Positions 52,051 through 60,907 of a stretch of DNA of 64,000 nucleotides are shown here, piece after piece (the first letter of the stretch is position 1; each line of letters starts with the position of its first letter). The DNA is from DAHUYF01 sp035553515 (GTDB taxonomy: Bacteria; Pseudomonadota; Alphaproteobacteria; ATCC43930; CGMCC-115725). Where the stretch lies: the NCBI GenBank assembly GCA_035553515.1, contig DATNDG010000083.1:1-64000 (forward strand), written 5' to 3'. Under the pieces are notes generated by a model that was not told the origin of the DNA, searched no databases, and worked only from the letters and a program-made list of their open reading frames with translations. The translations under genes were made by a program, and so were the position numbers.

Positions 52051-52160
52051 CGGCAGCAGGATGAAGCCCAGCAGCAGTCCGCCGAAGAGCCAGAAGACCA
52101 GCAGCAGGCTGGTCGAGCGCGCCGGCGATGCCGCGCCGCGCCGCGCCGCCGCCGCTGTGC

Positions 52161-53132
52161 TTACGCCGGCGGCCAGGGCGTCACCAGCTTCTGGAGGTCG
52201 GCCGGCATCTTCTCCACGCCCACGGCATAAGCCGGATGCACCGTGCCGAAGCCGTTCGCCGCCAGGATCTTCTGGCCGTCAGGCCCGAGCAGGAAGGCGA
52301 TGTAGCGCGCCGCCCATTGCGGCTCCTTGGCGACGCTCGGGATGGTGATCGCATAGACGATGGGCCTGCCCTTCAGATCGCCGTTCTTGGTGTGCGCGAT
52401 CGCCTTGGCATAGGCCGGGGCATGGACGGGGTCGCCGAGATCGATCTCGGGCGGCAGCGCGATGAAGTGCAGATGGTGCTGCAGCGCATCCGAGCGATAG
52501 ATCGCGAGATAGTCGATCTGGCCCAGTTGCAGCGCCGAGAGCAGCGAGGTCTCGGTGTCGCGCATATTGGTCGCCGGCGCATTGGCGAGGATCGCGCTGG
52601 CGAGACCGGGCCGGTGATAGAATTGCTGCGCCAGATCGAGCATCTGCAGCGTCTGGTATCCCGAGGGGTCGGTGTCGGGATTGGAGCGGCCGATCTCGAC
52701 GCCCTTGCGCGCCAGCACCTCGTACCAGTTCTTGGGCGTGACCTTGGCGGCGAACTTGCTCTTGTCGGTATAGACGAAGGTGATGGCGTTGCGCGCGAAG
52801 CCGGCATACCAGCTCGCATAGGCTTCCTTGCCGTTGCCGCCGAAGAGGTATTTCGGGATCACGCTGTAGTCGGCCACGGCGATGACGTCGGCCGTGCGGT
52901 GCAGGTCGGTGATCTGCCGCGCCATCTTGACGCTGCCGCCGAACTCCGCCTCGACAGTGACGCCAGGATTCTGCTTCTCGAAAGCGGCGCTCGCGGCGCG
53001 GAAGGGCACGGCGAGGGTGCCGGCGGCGAAGACCGTCAGCGTCTTCGGGGCCGCTGCCCGGGCCGGCGGCGCCGGAAGCGTGCCGAGCGAGGCGAGGACG
53101 GCCGCAGCAAGAAGCAGTGTCGTACGGGGCAT
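52161..53132 (-). CDS. wtpA: Periplasmic tungstate/molybdate-binding protein
   Basis: A 323-residue exported binding protein with signal peptide (LLAAAVLASLGTLPAPPARA). TLTVFAAGTLAVPFRAASA, AEFGGSVKMARQITDL and TADVIAVADYSVIPKYL match the WtpA branch of the ModA family, which binds tungstate and molybdate, rather than enteric ModA. It heads a leftward wtpA-wtpB-wtpC operon placed between hemJ and rho, which are adjacent in related genomes. Confidence 0.82.
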   Translation of the reverse strand: MPRTTLLLAAAVLASLGTLPAPPARAAAPKTLTVFAAGTLAVPFRAASAAFEKQNPGVTVEAEFGGSVKMARQITDLHRTADVIAVADYSVIPKYLFGGNGKEAYASWYAGFARNAITFVYTDKSKFAAKVTPKNWYEVLARKGVEIGRSNPDTDPSGYQTLQMLDLAQQFYHRPGLASAILANAPATNMRDTETSLLSALQLGQIDYLAIYRSDALQHHLHFIALPPEIDLGDPVHAPAYAKAIAHTKNGDLKGRPIVYAITIPSVAKEPQWAARYIAFLLGPDGQKILAANGFGTVHPAYAVGVEKMPADLQKLVTPWPPA

Positions 53133-53494
53133 GATCGTATTTTTCTCCCTTTAGACCGGCAGCATTGTGCAATTCCCGCAGGAATGCCAAATATCTGTAA
53201 GTCCCGCAGTATATTACAGCCTGATGCAGGCGCAAAACAGGGCCGGCCGGGCGGCGTGGGACGCGCCCCCTTGCACCGCCGCCCCATCAAACCCATTTGA
53301 CTCGGCAGCCGCTTTTCGATAAGGGTGAAATCGCCCCGATCGCGGCGTCTCCAGCTTTTAGGCACTCACCCGGAACGCCGCAGCGTCGGTCGCGCGCCAG
53401 GCCGGATCGCCCTTTCCGCCACAAGTCCCGCGGCTTCTGCGGGCCCCACTTAAGACCCTCCCGCCTTTTCAGCCTTCAAGGCCCTTACACCCCG
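53133..53494. other. Divergent wtpA / rho intergenic region
   Basis: A 362-base gap without genes. Leftward it holds the wtpA promoter and operator (53195-53235). Rightward it holds the rho leader: a -35 TTGACT at 53297-53302 with a weak -10 near 53318-53325, then about 170 bases of leader containing the hairpin CCCGC / GCGGG near 53430. A long leader fits the Rho autoregulation known in other bacteria, but no mechanism can be read here. Confidence 0.5.
53195..53235 (-). promoter_or_regulatory. wtpA promoter with palindromic operator
   Basis: Read leftward, a -35 TTGCGC (53235-53230) and -10 TATACT (53213-53208) are 16 bases apart. A perfect 6-bp inverted repeat, CTGTAA (53195-53200) and TTACAG (53214-53219) with a 13-base spacer, straddles the -10. 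The word CTGCGGGA also occurs twice within 35 bases. This looks like a repressor site for the transporter; it is not an obvious ModE box. Confidence 0.5.
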
Positions 53495-54751
53495 ATGAAC
53501 CTCCAGGAACTCAAGCGCAAGACACCGGCAGAGCTGCTGCATTTCGCCGAGGAGCTGCAGATCGAGAACGCGTCCTCGCTCAGGAAGCAGGACATGATGT
53601 TCGCGATCCTGAAGACGCTCGCCGACAACGACCAGGCGATCTATGGCGACGGCGTGCTCGAGGTGCTGCAGGACGGCTTCGGCTTTCTGCGCTCGCCCGA
53701 GGCCAATTACCTGCCCGGCCCCGACGACATCTATGTGAGCCCGAGTCAGGTGCGCCGCTTCGGCTTGCGCACCGGCGATACGGTCGAGGGCCAGATCCGC
53801 GCGCCCAAGGACGGCGAGCGCTATTTCGCGCTGCTCAAGGTCAACGAGATCAATTTCGACGAGCCGGACAAGCTCAAGCACCGCATCAACTTCGACAACC
53901 TGACGCCGCTCTATCCCGACGAGAAGATCAAGCTCGATCTCGACGATCCCACCCGGAAGGATCTGACCACGCGGGTCATCGATCTCATCACCCCGCTCGG
54001 CAAGGGGCAGCGCGCGCTCATCGTCTCGCCGCCGCGCACCGGCAAGACGGTGATGCTGCAGAACATCGCCCATGCCATCGCCGCCAACCATCCCGACGTC
54101 TATCTCCTGGTGCTGCTCATCGACGAGCGGCCGGAGGAGGTGACCGACATGGCGCGCACGGTGAAGGGCGAGGTGGTGAGCTCGACCTTCGACGAGCCGG
54201 CGGTACGCCACGTGCAGGTGGCCGAGATGGTGATCGAGAAGGCGAAGCGCCTCGTCGAGCACAAGCGCGACGTGGTGATCCTGCTCGACAGCATCACGCG
54301 GCTCGCGCGTGCCTACAACACCGTCGTGCCTTCCTCGGGCAAGGTGCTGACCGGCGGCGTCGATGCCAACGCGCTGCAGCGGCCGAAGCGCTTCTTCGGC
54401 GCGGCGCGCAACATCGAGGAGGGCGGCTCGCTCACGATCATCGCGACGGCGATCATCGACACCGGCTCGCGCATGGACGAGGTGATCTTCGAGGAGTTCA
54501 AGGGCACTGGCAATTCCGAGATCATTCTCGACCGCAAGGTGGCCGACAAGCGCAGCTTCCCGGCGATCGACATCACCAAGTCGGGCACGCGCAAGGAAGA
54601 GCTGCTGGTCGACAAGGGCGTGCTCTCGAAGATGTGGGTGCTGCGCCGCGTGCTGATGCCGATGGGCCCGCAGGACGGCCTCGAATTCCTCATCAGCAAG
54701 CTCAAGGAATCGAAGAACAACGCCGACTTCTTCGACGCGATGAATACTTAG
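53495..54751 (+). CDS. rho: Transcription termination factor Rho
   Basis: A 418-residue hexameric RNA helicase. The N-terminal RNA-binding domain shows GVLEVLQDGFGFLRSPEANY, the P-loop is VSPPRTGKTVMLQNI, and LLIDERPEEVTDMAR and LLDSITRLARAYN are the catalytic motifs. Length is normal. It reads away from the origin; the mnmE-mnmG-parAB genes that follow it in some relatives are absent. Confidence 0.96.
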   Translation: MNLQELKRKTPAELLHFAEELQIENASSLRKQDMMFAILKTLADNDQAIYGDGVLEVLQDGFGFLRSPEANYLPGPDDIYVSPSQVRRFGLRTGDTVEGQIRAPKDGERYFALLKVNEINFDEPDKLKHRINFDNLTPLYPDEKIKLDLDDPTRKDLTTRVIDLITPLGKGQRALIVSPPRTGKTVMLQNIAHAIAANHPDVYLLVLLIDERPEEVTDMARTVKGEVVSSTFDEPAVRHVQVAEMVIEKAKRLVEHKRDVVILLDSITRLARAYNTVVPSSGKVLTGGVDANALQRPKRFFGAARNIEEGGSLTIIATAIIDTGSRMDEVIFEEFKGTGNSEIILDRKVADKRSFPAIDITKSGTRKEELLVDKGVLSKMWVLRRVLMPMGPQDGLEFLISKLKESKNNADFFDAMNT

Positions 54752-54752
54752 G

Positions 54753-54852
54753 CGAACGCGCAGCGCGCGTTCGTCCTAGGCGGCGTCAGCGTGCTAGCGA
54801 GCGCCGTCAGGCGCTCGTCAGCGGCGGCGTCAGCGGTTGCGTCAGCAACCGC
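54753..54852. repeat. Tandem hairpins after rho
   Basis: Three perfect hairpins follow the rho stop: CGAACGCG / CGCGTTCG (54753-54773), GAGCGCC-GTCA-GGCGCTC (54799-54816) and GCGGTTGC-GTCA-GCAACCGC (54833-54852). The last two share the loop GTCA, and CGTCAGC recurs between them. No T-run is seen, so intrinsic termination is doubtful; RNA stabilisation, protein binding or a decayed repeat are alternatives. Confidence 0.6.
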
Positions 54853-54901
54853 GAGAGCCGCACCGTGCGGGCAAGCGTCTCCCCGCTGCACATCCGCCCT
54901 T

Positions 54902-55009
54902 GCGTCCTTCGACTGCTCGCTCCGCTCACGCTCAGGATGAGGACGTTTCCTTGTGGCATCTACCAGATGCCACGCTCGATCCCCCTCATCCTGAGCTTGT
55001 CGAAGGACG
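54902..55009. repeat. REP-like inverted repeat pair
   Basis: A GTCCTTCGAC ... GCTCAGGATGAGG arm (54902-54945, with a 17-base insertion) faces its complement CCTCATCCTGAGC-TTGTCGAAGGACG (54984-55009). At the centre is a perfect 8-bp hairpin, GTGGCATC-TACCA-GATGCCAC (54953-54973). The whole can fold as one long cruciform. The same word occurs at 62019-62111 and 63945-63970. Confidence 0.75.
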
Positions 55010-55032
55010 CCGCCGCTTCCTGCAGCGCGGCT

Positions 55033-55533
55033 TCAGCCGCCCTCTCTCAGGAAAATCGGGAAATCCGTGAGCGGCGGGCGGGCCGGGATCTGGAAGAAGA
55101 GGTCGGCGACGAAGCCGCGGTGATAGCTGGTGTGGTTGACGAGGTGGAAGAGGACGTCGGCGCGGCGCATCTCGCCCTCATTGCCGCCGATGAGGGTGAA
55201 GCGGATCGTCCCCTCGGCCGCCGCCTCGGTGAGCGCGTCGCTCCAGCTCATGTACCAGGCGTCGATGTCGTTCTGTGCCCGCCGGAGCTCCGCGAGCTCC
55301 GGATGGAGCACGGCGTTGAGCGCCGGAATGCCGTGCGGGCGGCCTTCGAGATGCGCCTGCCAGATGAGATCGACGACATAGAGGTGATTGAGCGTGTTGA
55401 CGATGGTCTTGAACAGCGTCGGCCGTTCTTTCACCGCCTCGCCTTCGGGCAGCGCCGCCACCGCGTCATAGATGACCCGGTTCGCCCAGGCATTGTAGCG
55501 CATCAGCCGGCGGAGCTCGGGGAGAGAGGCCAT
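55033..55533 (-). CDS. DinB-family protein
   Basis: A 166-residue four-helix-bundle protein of the DinB/YfiT type. MRYNAWANRVIYDAVAAL opens it, and the metal-binding histidines are in TLNHLYVVDLIW and LFHLVNHTSYHRGFV. Members are metal-dependent transferases acting with thiols, of unknown substrate. I chose the ATG at 55533, where homology begins. Confidence 0.85.
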   Translation of the reverse strand: MASLPELRRLMRYNAWANRVIYDAVAALPEGEAVKERPTLFKTIVNTLNHLYVVDLIWQAHLEGRPHGIPALNAVLHPELAELRRAQNDIDAWYMSWSDALTEAAAEGTIRFTLIGGNEGEMRRADVLFHLVNHTSYHRGFVADLFFQIPARPPLTDFPIFLREGG

Positions 55534-55641
55534 GGCGGCGAACCTCGGATGGTGCGCCGCCAGTCTAGCGCCAGGCCGCCCGGAGGGCACCAGCGCCCGG
55601 CGCAGCAGGGGGCGCGCGCGGCGGGCGCTGGCCTGGAACGC

Positions 55642-56271
55642 CTAACGGTAGATCCGCTCGAGCTCCGTTTGGTTCAGATGGTCGGCGTCATCGTTCGGCG
55701 GCACCGAGCTTCCCGACATGAACTGCTCCGGCTTCAGCCCGAGCGCCACCAGCGAATCGCGGGACGGCTCGCCGGTCGCGGCGAGGCCGTGCCGGTGCTG
55801 GAAATCGGCCATGGCGAGATGCGTATTGCGGCCCCACACGCCGTCGACCGGCCCGCGATAGAAGCCCAGCCGGCCGAGCTGCTGCTGGACCGCGTGGGTG
55901 GTGACGGGGCCGACGCGCGCCGGCGTCGCCGTCGCGACGCGCGGGGCCGGCTGCGGCTGCGGCGTGTAACCGCGCGCCATCAGGCGATCGGGGTCGAGAC
56001 CCATCGCCGTCACCGTCGCCTGGTTGAGTGCGCCGGAAACCGCGAGATGCCGCGCGTTCTGGAAATGCTCGACCGCTTCGCGGGTGCTGTCGCCCCAGAC
56101 ACCGTCAATCGGGCCGTTGTAATAGCCGAGTTGCTGCAGGCGGCCCTGCACGTCCTCGACGGCGCTCGCGCTGAGCGGTTGCTGGTAAACGGGGGCTTTC
56201 GCCGGTTGCGCCTGTCCGGCGAGCGGCAACGCGCAGGAGAGCGCGATCGCCGCGAGAAGGACGCGTTTCAT
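55642..56271 (-). CDS. Exported protein with two peptidoglycan-binding domains
   Basis: A 209-residue periplasmic protein. After a signal peptide (LLAAIALSCALPLAGQA) it has two PG_binding_1 repeats, VQGRLQQLGYYNGPIDGVWG and VQQQLGRLGFYRGPVDGVWG, joined by a proline-rich linker. There is no catalytic domain, so it probably anchors something at the cell wall. AGGAG precedes the ATG. Confidence 0.88.
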   Translation of the reverse strand: MKRVLLAAIALSCALPLAGQAQPAKAPVYQQPLSASAVEDVQGRLQQLGYYNGPIDGVWGDSTREAVEHFQNARHLAVSGALNQATVTAMGLDPDRLMARGYTPQPQPAPRVATATPARVGPVTTHAVQQQLGRLGFYRGPVDGVWGRNTHLAMADFQHRHGLAATGEPSRDSLVALGLKPEQFMSGSSVPPNDDADHLNQTELERIYR

Positions 56272-56415
56272 GCCTGGCTCCTGTTTCGGTTCCTGATCTC
56301 TTGCTGAACTTAACAGGGCCGCGAAGGAGGAAGTTGCGTCCGAAGGAAGCCTGTCAATCCCCGGTCACCGGCTCCCGGTCGCACGCGCGACCGGGAGCGG
56401 GCAACCGGCGGCGTC

Positions 56416-57390
56416 TCAGAGCGTGAAGACGGTCGAGCCGGTCGTCTTGCGCGACTGCAGGTCGCGATGGGCTTGTGCTGCGTCCTTCAGCGCATAGGTC
56501 TGGTTGACCTCGATCTTGACCGCGCCCGAGGTCACCGCGCTGAAGAGATCCTGCGCCATGGCCACCATGTCGGCGCGCTTGGCGGCATAGGTGTTGAGCG
56601 TCGGCCGCGTGAAGAAGAGCGAGCCCTTCTGCGCGAAGATGCCGAGCTCGATCGGGCCGACCGGGCCCGAGGCCTGGCCGAAGCTCACCATGATGCCGAG
56701 CGGCCGGAGGCAATCGAGCGACTTCATGAAGGTGTCCTTGCCGACGCTGTCATAGACCACCGGCACCTTCTCGCCCTTGGTCAGCTCCTTGACGCGCTCG
56801 ACGAAATCCTCGCGCGTATAGATGATCGGGTGGTCGCAGCCATGCGCCTTGGCGAGCTTCGCCTTCTCCTCGCTGCCGACCGTGCCGATGACCGTGGCGC
56901 CGAGCGACTTCGCCCATTGGCAGGCGATCAGGCCGACGCCGCCGGCGGCAGCATGGAAGAGGATGGTGTCGCCCTTCTTCACCTTGTGGATCTGGCGGAT
57001 GAGATATTGCGCGGTCATGCCTTTGAGCATCATCGCCGCGCCCTGCTGGTCGCTGATGCCCTTGGGCAGCACGACGAGCCGGTCCGCCGGCATCACGCGC
57101 ACTTCCGAATAGGCGCCCACGGGGCTGTTGCCATAGGCGACGCGGTCGCCCGCCTTGATGTCGCTGACGCCGGGGCCGACCTCCTCGACGATGCCGGCGG
57201 CCTCGGCGCCGAGGCCGCTCGGCAGCGGTGCCGGATAGAGGCCGCTGCGCACATAAGTATCGACATAGTTGAGGCCGATCGCGGTGTGGCGCACGCGCGC
57301 CTCGCCCGGGCCGGGCTTGCCGACGGGAACCTCCTCCCATTGCAGGACTTCGGGTCCGCCGGCTTTGTGGAATCGGATGGCGTGGGGCAT
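56416..57390 (-). CDS. Zeta-crystallin-type quinone oxidoreductase
   Basis: A 324-residue NADPH-dependent oxidoreductase of the zinc-free MDR family. IGLNYVDTYVRSGLYP, MLKGMTAQYLIRQ and the nucleotide loop AAAGGVGLIACQWAKSLGA match QOR. GAGGAGAAG precedes the ATG. It follows the dienelactone hydrolase by 15 bases and is probably co-transcribed. Confidence 0.9.
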   Translation of the reverse strand: MPHAIRFHKAGGPEVLQWEEVPVGKPGPGEARVRHTAIGLNYVDTYVRSGLYPAPLPSGLGAEAAGIVEEVGPGVSDIKAGDRVAYGNSPVGAYSEVRVMPADRLVVLPKGISDQQGAAMMLKGMTAQYLIRQIHKVKKGDTILFHAAAGGVGLIACQWAKSLGATVIGTVGSEEKAKLAKAHGCDHPIIYTREDFVERVKELTKGEKVPVVYDSVGKDTFMKSLDCLRPLGIMVSFGQASGPVGPIELGIFAQKGSLFFTRPTLNTYAAKRADMVAMAQDLFSAVTSGAVKIEVNQTYALKDAAQAHRDLQSRKTTGSTVFTL

Positions 57391-57405
57391 GTCAGGCTTC
57401 TCCTC

Positions 57406-58101
57406 TCAGCCGAGATGTTTCTTGAAGAATTCGGCGGTGCGCCGGTTGGCCAGATCGGCCGCCGCCTTGTCGTAATGCTGCCCGCCGGCGCGCGCGAACG
57501 CGTGGTCCTGCTCGGGGTAATCGTGGATCGCCACCTGCGGATTGCCGCTGAGTGCGGCCTTGACCTTCGCCTGCGCCTTCGGCGGCACGAACTCGTCCTT
57601 GCCGGCGATGTGCAGCAGCAGCGGCTTCCTGATGTTGCCCGCTTCGCCGGTGAGATCCTGGATGCCGACGCCGTAATATCCGACATTGGCGTCGCTGTCG
57701 CTGCGTGTCGCCATCTGATAGGCAAGCATGCCGCCGAGGCAGTATCCGACCGACCCGACCTTGCCCGAGCAGGCGGCGTGCTGGCGCAGCGCCGCGAGCG
57801 TCGATTTCAGATCGTCGACGCCCTTCTGCAGATTGAAGGCCTGATAGAGCTGGATGGCCTTGTCCCATTCGGCCTTGCTCTGATCGGTGATGTCGATGCC
57901 GGGTTCCTGCCGCCAGAAGAGATCGGGGCACATCACGGCATAGCCCTGCGCGGCATAGCCGTCGGCCAGGTCGCGCATCACCTTGTTGACGCCGAAGATC
58001 TCCTGGATGAGCAGGATGCCCGGGCCTTTGCCGCTCTTGGGCGTGGCAAGATAGGCTTTGAAGCTGCCACCATCGGCGGCGCGGATCGTCACCTCGGTCA
58101 T
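57406..58101 (-). CDS. Dienelactone hydrolase family protein
   Basis: A 231-residue alpha/beta hydrolase. The catalytic triad is Cys in VGYCLGGMLAYQ, Asp in IAGKDEFVPP and His in EQDHAFARAGG. QEIFGVNKVMRDLADG is the typical N-terminal motif. It may open lactone rings from aromatic degradation; the true substrate is unknown. GGGAGGG precedes the ATG. Confidence 0.9.
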   Translation of the reverse strand: MTEVTIRAADGGSFKAYLATPKSGKGPGILLIQEIFGVNKVMRDLADGYAAQGYAVMCPDLFWRQEPGIDITDQSKAEWDKAIQLYQAFNLQKGVDDLKSTLAALRQHAACSGKVGSVGYCLGGMLAYQMATRSDSDANVGYYGVGIQDLTGEAGNIRKPLLLHIAGKDEFVPPKAQAKVKAALSGNPQVAIHDYPEQDHAFARAGGQHYDKAAADLANRRTAEFFKKHLG

Positions 58102-58249
58102 AATCCCTCCCGACCGGTGTTGTTTAAGCGATGAGGCGAGGGCGACACCTTAGCGGCGGGGCCGGCGCGACGGAAGACGGGCCCACCGACGCCGCTTTCC
58201 CGCCCGCCGCCCTGTTTTCCGCGCCGGCGCTTGGCAATAATCGCCGCCG

Positions 58250-59614
58250 ATGACTTTCCCCGCCGAAGAGCCCGACGGCCTGCCGCTGCCGCAGCGGCGC
58301 TGGGCGATCCTCACCGTGGCGCTCGCCATCACCATGTCGGTGCTCGATGGCGCCATCGCCAATATCGCGCTGCCGACCATCGCGCATGACATGCAGGCGA
58401 GCCCGGCGGCCTCGATCTGGGTGGTGAACGCGTATCAGCTCTCGGTCACCACCCTGCTGCTGCCGCTCGCTTCGCTGGGCGAGATCCTGGGCTTCCGCCG
58501 CGTCTATTGGGTGGGGCTCCTGGTCTTCACCCTCGCCTCGCTCTCCTGCGCGCTCTCCGATTCCCTGACGACGCTCACCATGGCGCGCATCCTGCAAGGG
58601 ATCGGCGCCGCCGGCATCATGAGCGTCAACGGCGCGCTGGTGCGCTTCATCTATCCACGCCGCATGCTGGGCTACGGCATCGGCATCAACGCCGTGGTGG
58701 TGGCGATCTCGGCGGCGGTGGGGCCGACGGTCGCCGCGGCGATCCTCGCGGTCGGCACCTGGCCCTGGCTCTTCGCCATCAACGTGCCGGTGGGCATCGT
58801 CGCCTTGGCGGCGTCGCGCACCTTGCCGGTGACGCGCCGCGCGCGCCGTCGCTTCGATTGGGCGAGCGCGCTCTGGAACGCGCTCTTCTTCGGCCTGCTG
58901 GTGACCGCGATCGACAGCGCCGGGCACCGTGCCGACTATTGGGTCACCGGCGCCCAGGCCGTGGCGGCGCTCGTCGCCGGCGTCGCCTTGGTGCTCCGGC
59001 AATTGCCGCAGACCTCGCCGCTGCTGCCGGTCGATCTGCTGCGCATCCCGCTCTTCCGCCTCTCGATCGCGACATCGATCGCCTCCTTCATCGCGCAGAT
59101 GCTGGCCTATGTCGCGCTGCCCTTCGATCTGCAGGACCATCTGGGCCTCAGCCAGGTCGCGACCGGACTGCTGATGACCCCCTGGCCGCTCACCACCGCG
59201 GTGGTGGCGCCGCTCGCCGGAAGGCTCGCCGACCGTTACCCGGCGGGCATTCTCGGCGGGCTCGGCCTCGCCTGCTTCGCGGTGGGGCTGCTGCTGCTGG
59301 CGCTGCTGCCGGCCTCGCCCGCCGCGTTCGACATCGCCTGGCGCATGGCGATCTGCGGCGCCGGCTTCGGGCTTTTCCAGTCGCCCAACAACCGCGCCAT
59401 CCTCGGCTCGGCGCCGCGCGAGCGCAGCGGCGGCGCCAGCGGCATGCTCGGCACGGCGCGGCTGCTGGGCCAGAGCATCGGCGCCGCGCTGGTGGCGCTG
59501 ATGTTCGGCCTCTTCGGCAATGACGCGACGACCGCCTCGCTGCTGGCCGCGGCGGGTTTTGCCGTGGTCGCCGCGCTGGTCAGCCTTTCGCGCATGATCG
59601 AGCCGCGGCGATAA
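58250..59614 (+). CDS. MFS drug-efflux transporter (DHA2 type)
   Basis: A 454-residue proton antiporter with about 13-14 helices. VLDGAIANIALPTIAHDM and the WVVNAYQLSVTTLLLP stretch at the first helices and the antiporter motif in helix five (ISAAVGPTVAAAIL) match EmrB/QacA-type exporters. It is divergent from the dienelactone hydrolase, with 148 bases between. No clear ribosome site precedes the ATG at 58250. Confidence 0.87.
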   Translation: MTFPAEEPDGLPLPQRRWAILTVALAITMSVLDGAIANIALPTIAHDMQASPAASIWVVNAYQLSVTTLLLPLASLGEILGFRRVYWVGLLVFTLASLSCALSDSLTTLTMARILQGIGAAGIMSVNGALVRFIYPRRMLGYGIGINAVVVAISAAVGPTVAAAILAVGTWPWLFAINVPVGIVALAASRTLPVTRRARRRFDWASALWNALFFGLLVTAIDSAGHRADYWVTGAQAVAALVAGVALVLRQLPQTSPLLPVDLLRIPLFRLSIATSIASFIAQMLAYVALPFDLQDHLGLSQVATGLLMTPWPLTTAVVAPLAGRLADRYPAGILGGLGLACFAVGLLLLALLPASPAAFDIAWRMAICGAGFGLFQSPNNRAILGSAPRERSGGASGMLGTARLLGQSIGAALVALMFGLFGNDATTASLLAAAGFAVVAALVSLSRMIEPRR

Positions 59615-59617
59615 TGC

Positions 59618-60244
59618 TCAGTGAACCATACGCTCGCCCAGCGCCATGGCGAGGTGATGCTGCGGGTGATAGGAGCCGGTGGCCATGAGGCCGATGAAGC
59701 CCAGGCCGCGGATATGCGCAACCTCCCCTGGGTTCTGCGTAGTCACGGTCAGCAGCACGCCATCGGCGAGCGGCGCGCTCTTCGCCGCCCATCCGTTCCG
59801 ACCGTTGAGCATTTGCGCCTGCGCCGTGACCATGCGCCGGATGGCGACGAGTGTGCGGCCTCGTCCAGTGACGGCAAATTCGGCGCCGCCCTCGATCGGG
59901 CGCTCCGTCGCCGCCGCGCGCAAGGTCACTTCGTTCATATCGATCAGATGCTGGCGCAGCGCTTCGAGATCGACCTTGCTCCAATCCGTCTTGGGATCGG
60001 TCTCGAGGATGCGGACGATTTCCTGGATCGCACCGAAAGCACCTTGACCGGGCTCGGTCGGGACGGCTGCGGAGGTCGCGCCATGCCGGTGCATCTCATG
60101 CATGCCGCTCATGTCGGACATGGTTGCGTCGTGCGAGTCCATTGCGTGTCCGGCGGCGGGCGATCCAGGCATGGTCTGCGCCGTCGCGAAGCCGGCCAGA
60201 GCGATGAAAGCGGCGCCGGCAATGGCTGCTATGCCTGTCTTCAT
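59618..60244 (-). CDS. Exported Met/His-rich protein
   Basis: A 208-residue secreted protein. A signal peptide (AGAAFIALAGFATA) is followed by a stretch packed with Met and His (HAMDSHDATMSDMSGMHEMH), typical of periplasmic copper or silver handling, and then a helical domain I do not recognise, ending in SYHPQHHLAMALGERMVH. It lies 3 bases from the convergent MFS gene. A palindrome and a ribosome-site hairpin upstream suggest control at two levels. Confidence 0.7.
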   Translation of the reverse strand: MKTGIAAIAGAAFIALAGFATAQTMPGSPAAGHAMDSHDATMSDMSGMHEMHRHGATSAAVPTEPGQGAFGAIQEIVRILETDPKTDWSKVDLEALRQHLIDMNEVTLRAAATERPIEGGAEFAVTGRGRTLVAIRRMVTAQAQMLNGRNGWAAKSAPLADGVLLTVTTQNPGEVAHIRGLGFIGLMATGSYHPQHHLAMALGERMVH

Positions 60245-60251
60245 GAGGGCT

Positions 60252-60269
60252 CTTCCTTGCTGAAGGAAG
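60252..60269 (-). promoter_or_regulatory. Hairpin masking a ribosome-binding site
   Basis: Read leftward, CTTCCTT and AAGGAAG form a perfect 7-bp stem with a 4-base loop. The AAGGAAG arm is also the only good ribosome site for the Met/His-rich gene, 7 bases before its ATG at 60244. Opening of the stem would be required for translation. Confidence 0.5.
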
Positions 60270-60298
60270 GAACCCTACGCCCGGCGCGGCCAGCGTCA

Positions 60299-60314
60299 TA
60301 TGATCCGGATCATA
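60299..60314. promoter_or_regulatory. Perfect FNR/Crp-like palindrome
   Basis: TATGATCC followed directly by GGATCATA gives a 16-bp perfect palindrome with the core TGAT-N4-ATCA used by FNR-type members of the Crp family. It lies 55 bases upstream of the Met/His-rich gene and overlaps the stop codon of the Crp-family regulator, which is the likely binder. Confidence 0.6.
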
Positions 60315-60903
60315 CGCACTTAAGCAGGCGCAAGCCGCCATCGATCCGCTCGAGGATCCCCTCGGCTTCGAGATCGGCCAGCGTGCGATAGAGGGTCTCA
60401 TGGGTCATGCCGAGTTCGGCGGCGAGATCCATCAAGCTGCCGTCGAGCCGTGCCATGCGGCTTCGGCCGCCGGCGATCGCCAGATGCTGCAGCAGCCTTT
60501 CCCGTGCCGAGCGGATGCTACGCAGCTCGAGGCGCGTCCGGAGTGTCATGATCTCTCGGGCAAGGACGCCCATGAAGCCCAGCGCGACCGCCGAATTTGT
60601 GCGAAAGGCGGCGAGGAGGTCGGGTTTCGACAGCACCCGGACGCGCGAGGCGATGTCGGCCACGGCATCACAGTGATAGCTGGCGGAAAACAGCGCCGCC
60701 TCGGCGAGCAGCTCGCCCGGCCGGGCCGTATGCAGCACCACTTTGCGGTCATCGACCGTATGCCGCACCAGGCGCAGGCGGCCATGCTCGACGACAAAGA
60801 TCGCGCTGACCGGGTCGCCCTGCCGGAAGAGCGCCTGTCCCGGCGCCAGATCGCGTGCCGGCGAGGCCGCAGGCAGTTCGGCGATGAGCCGCTCGAGGTC
60901 CAT
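60310..60903 (-). CDS. Crp/Fnr-family transcriptional regulator
   Basis: A 197-residue regulator with a cyclic-nucleotide-binding beta barrel (residues 15-110, LFRQGDPVSAIFVVEHGRLRLV and GELLAEAALFS) and a winged helix (SLMDLAAELGMTHETLYRTL). There are no N-terminal cluster cysteines, so it is not FNR itself. It begins 4 bases after a class III cyclase gene, which suggests that it may answer to that enzyme's nucleotide. Confidence 0.88.
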   Translation of the reverse strand: MDLERLIAELPAASPARDLAPGQALFRQGDPVSAIFVVEHGRLRLVRHTVDDRKVVLHTARPGELLAEAALFSASYHCDAVADIASRVRVLSKPDLLAAFRTNSAVALGFMGVLAREIMTLRTRLELRSIRSARERLLQHLAIAGGRSRMARLDGSLMDLAAELGMTHETLYRTLADLEAEGILERIDGGLRLLKCV

Positions 60904-60907
60904 CGGC

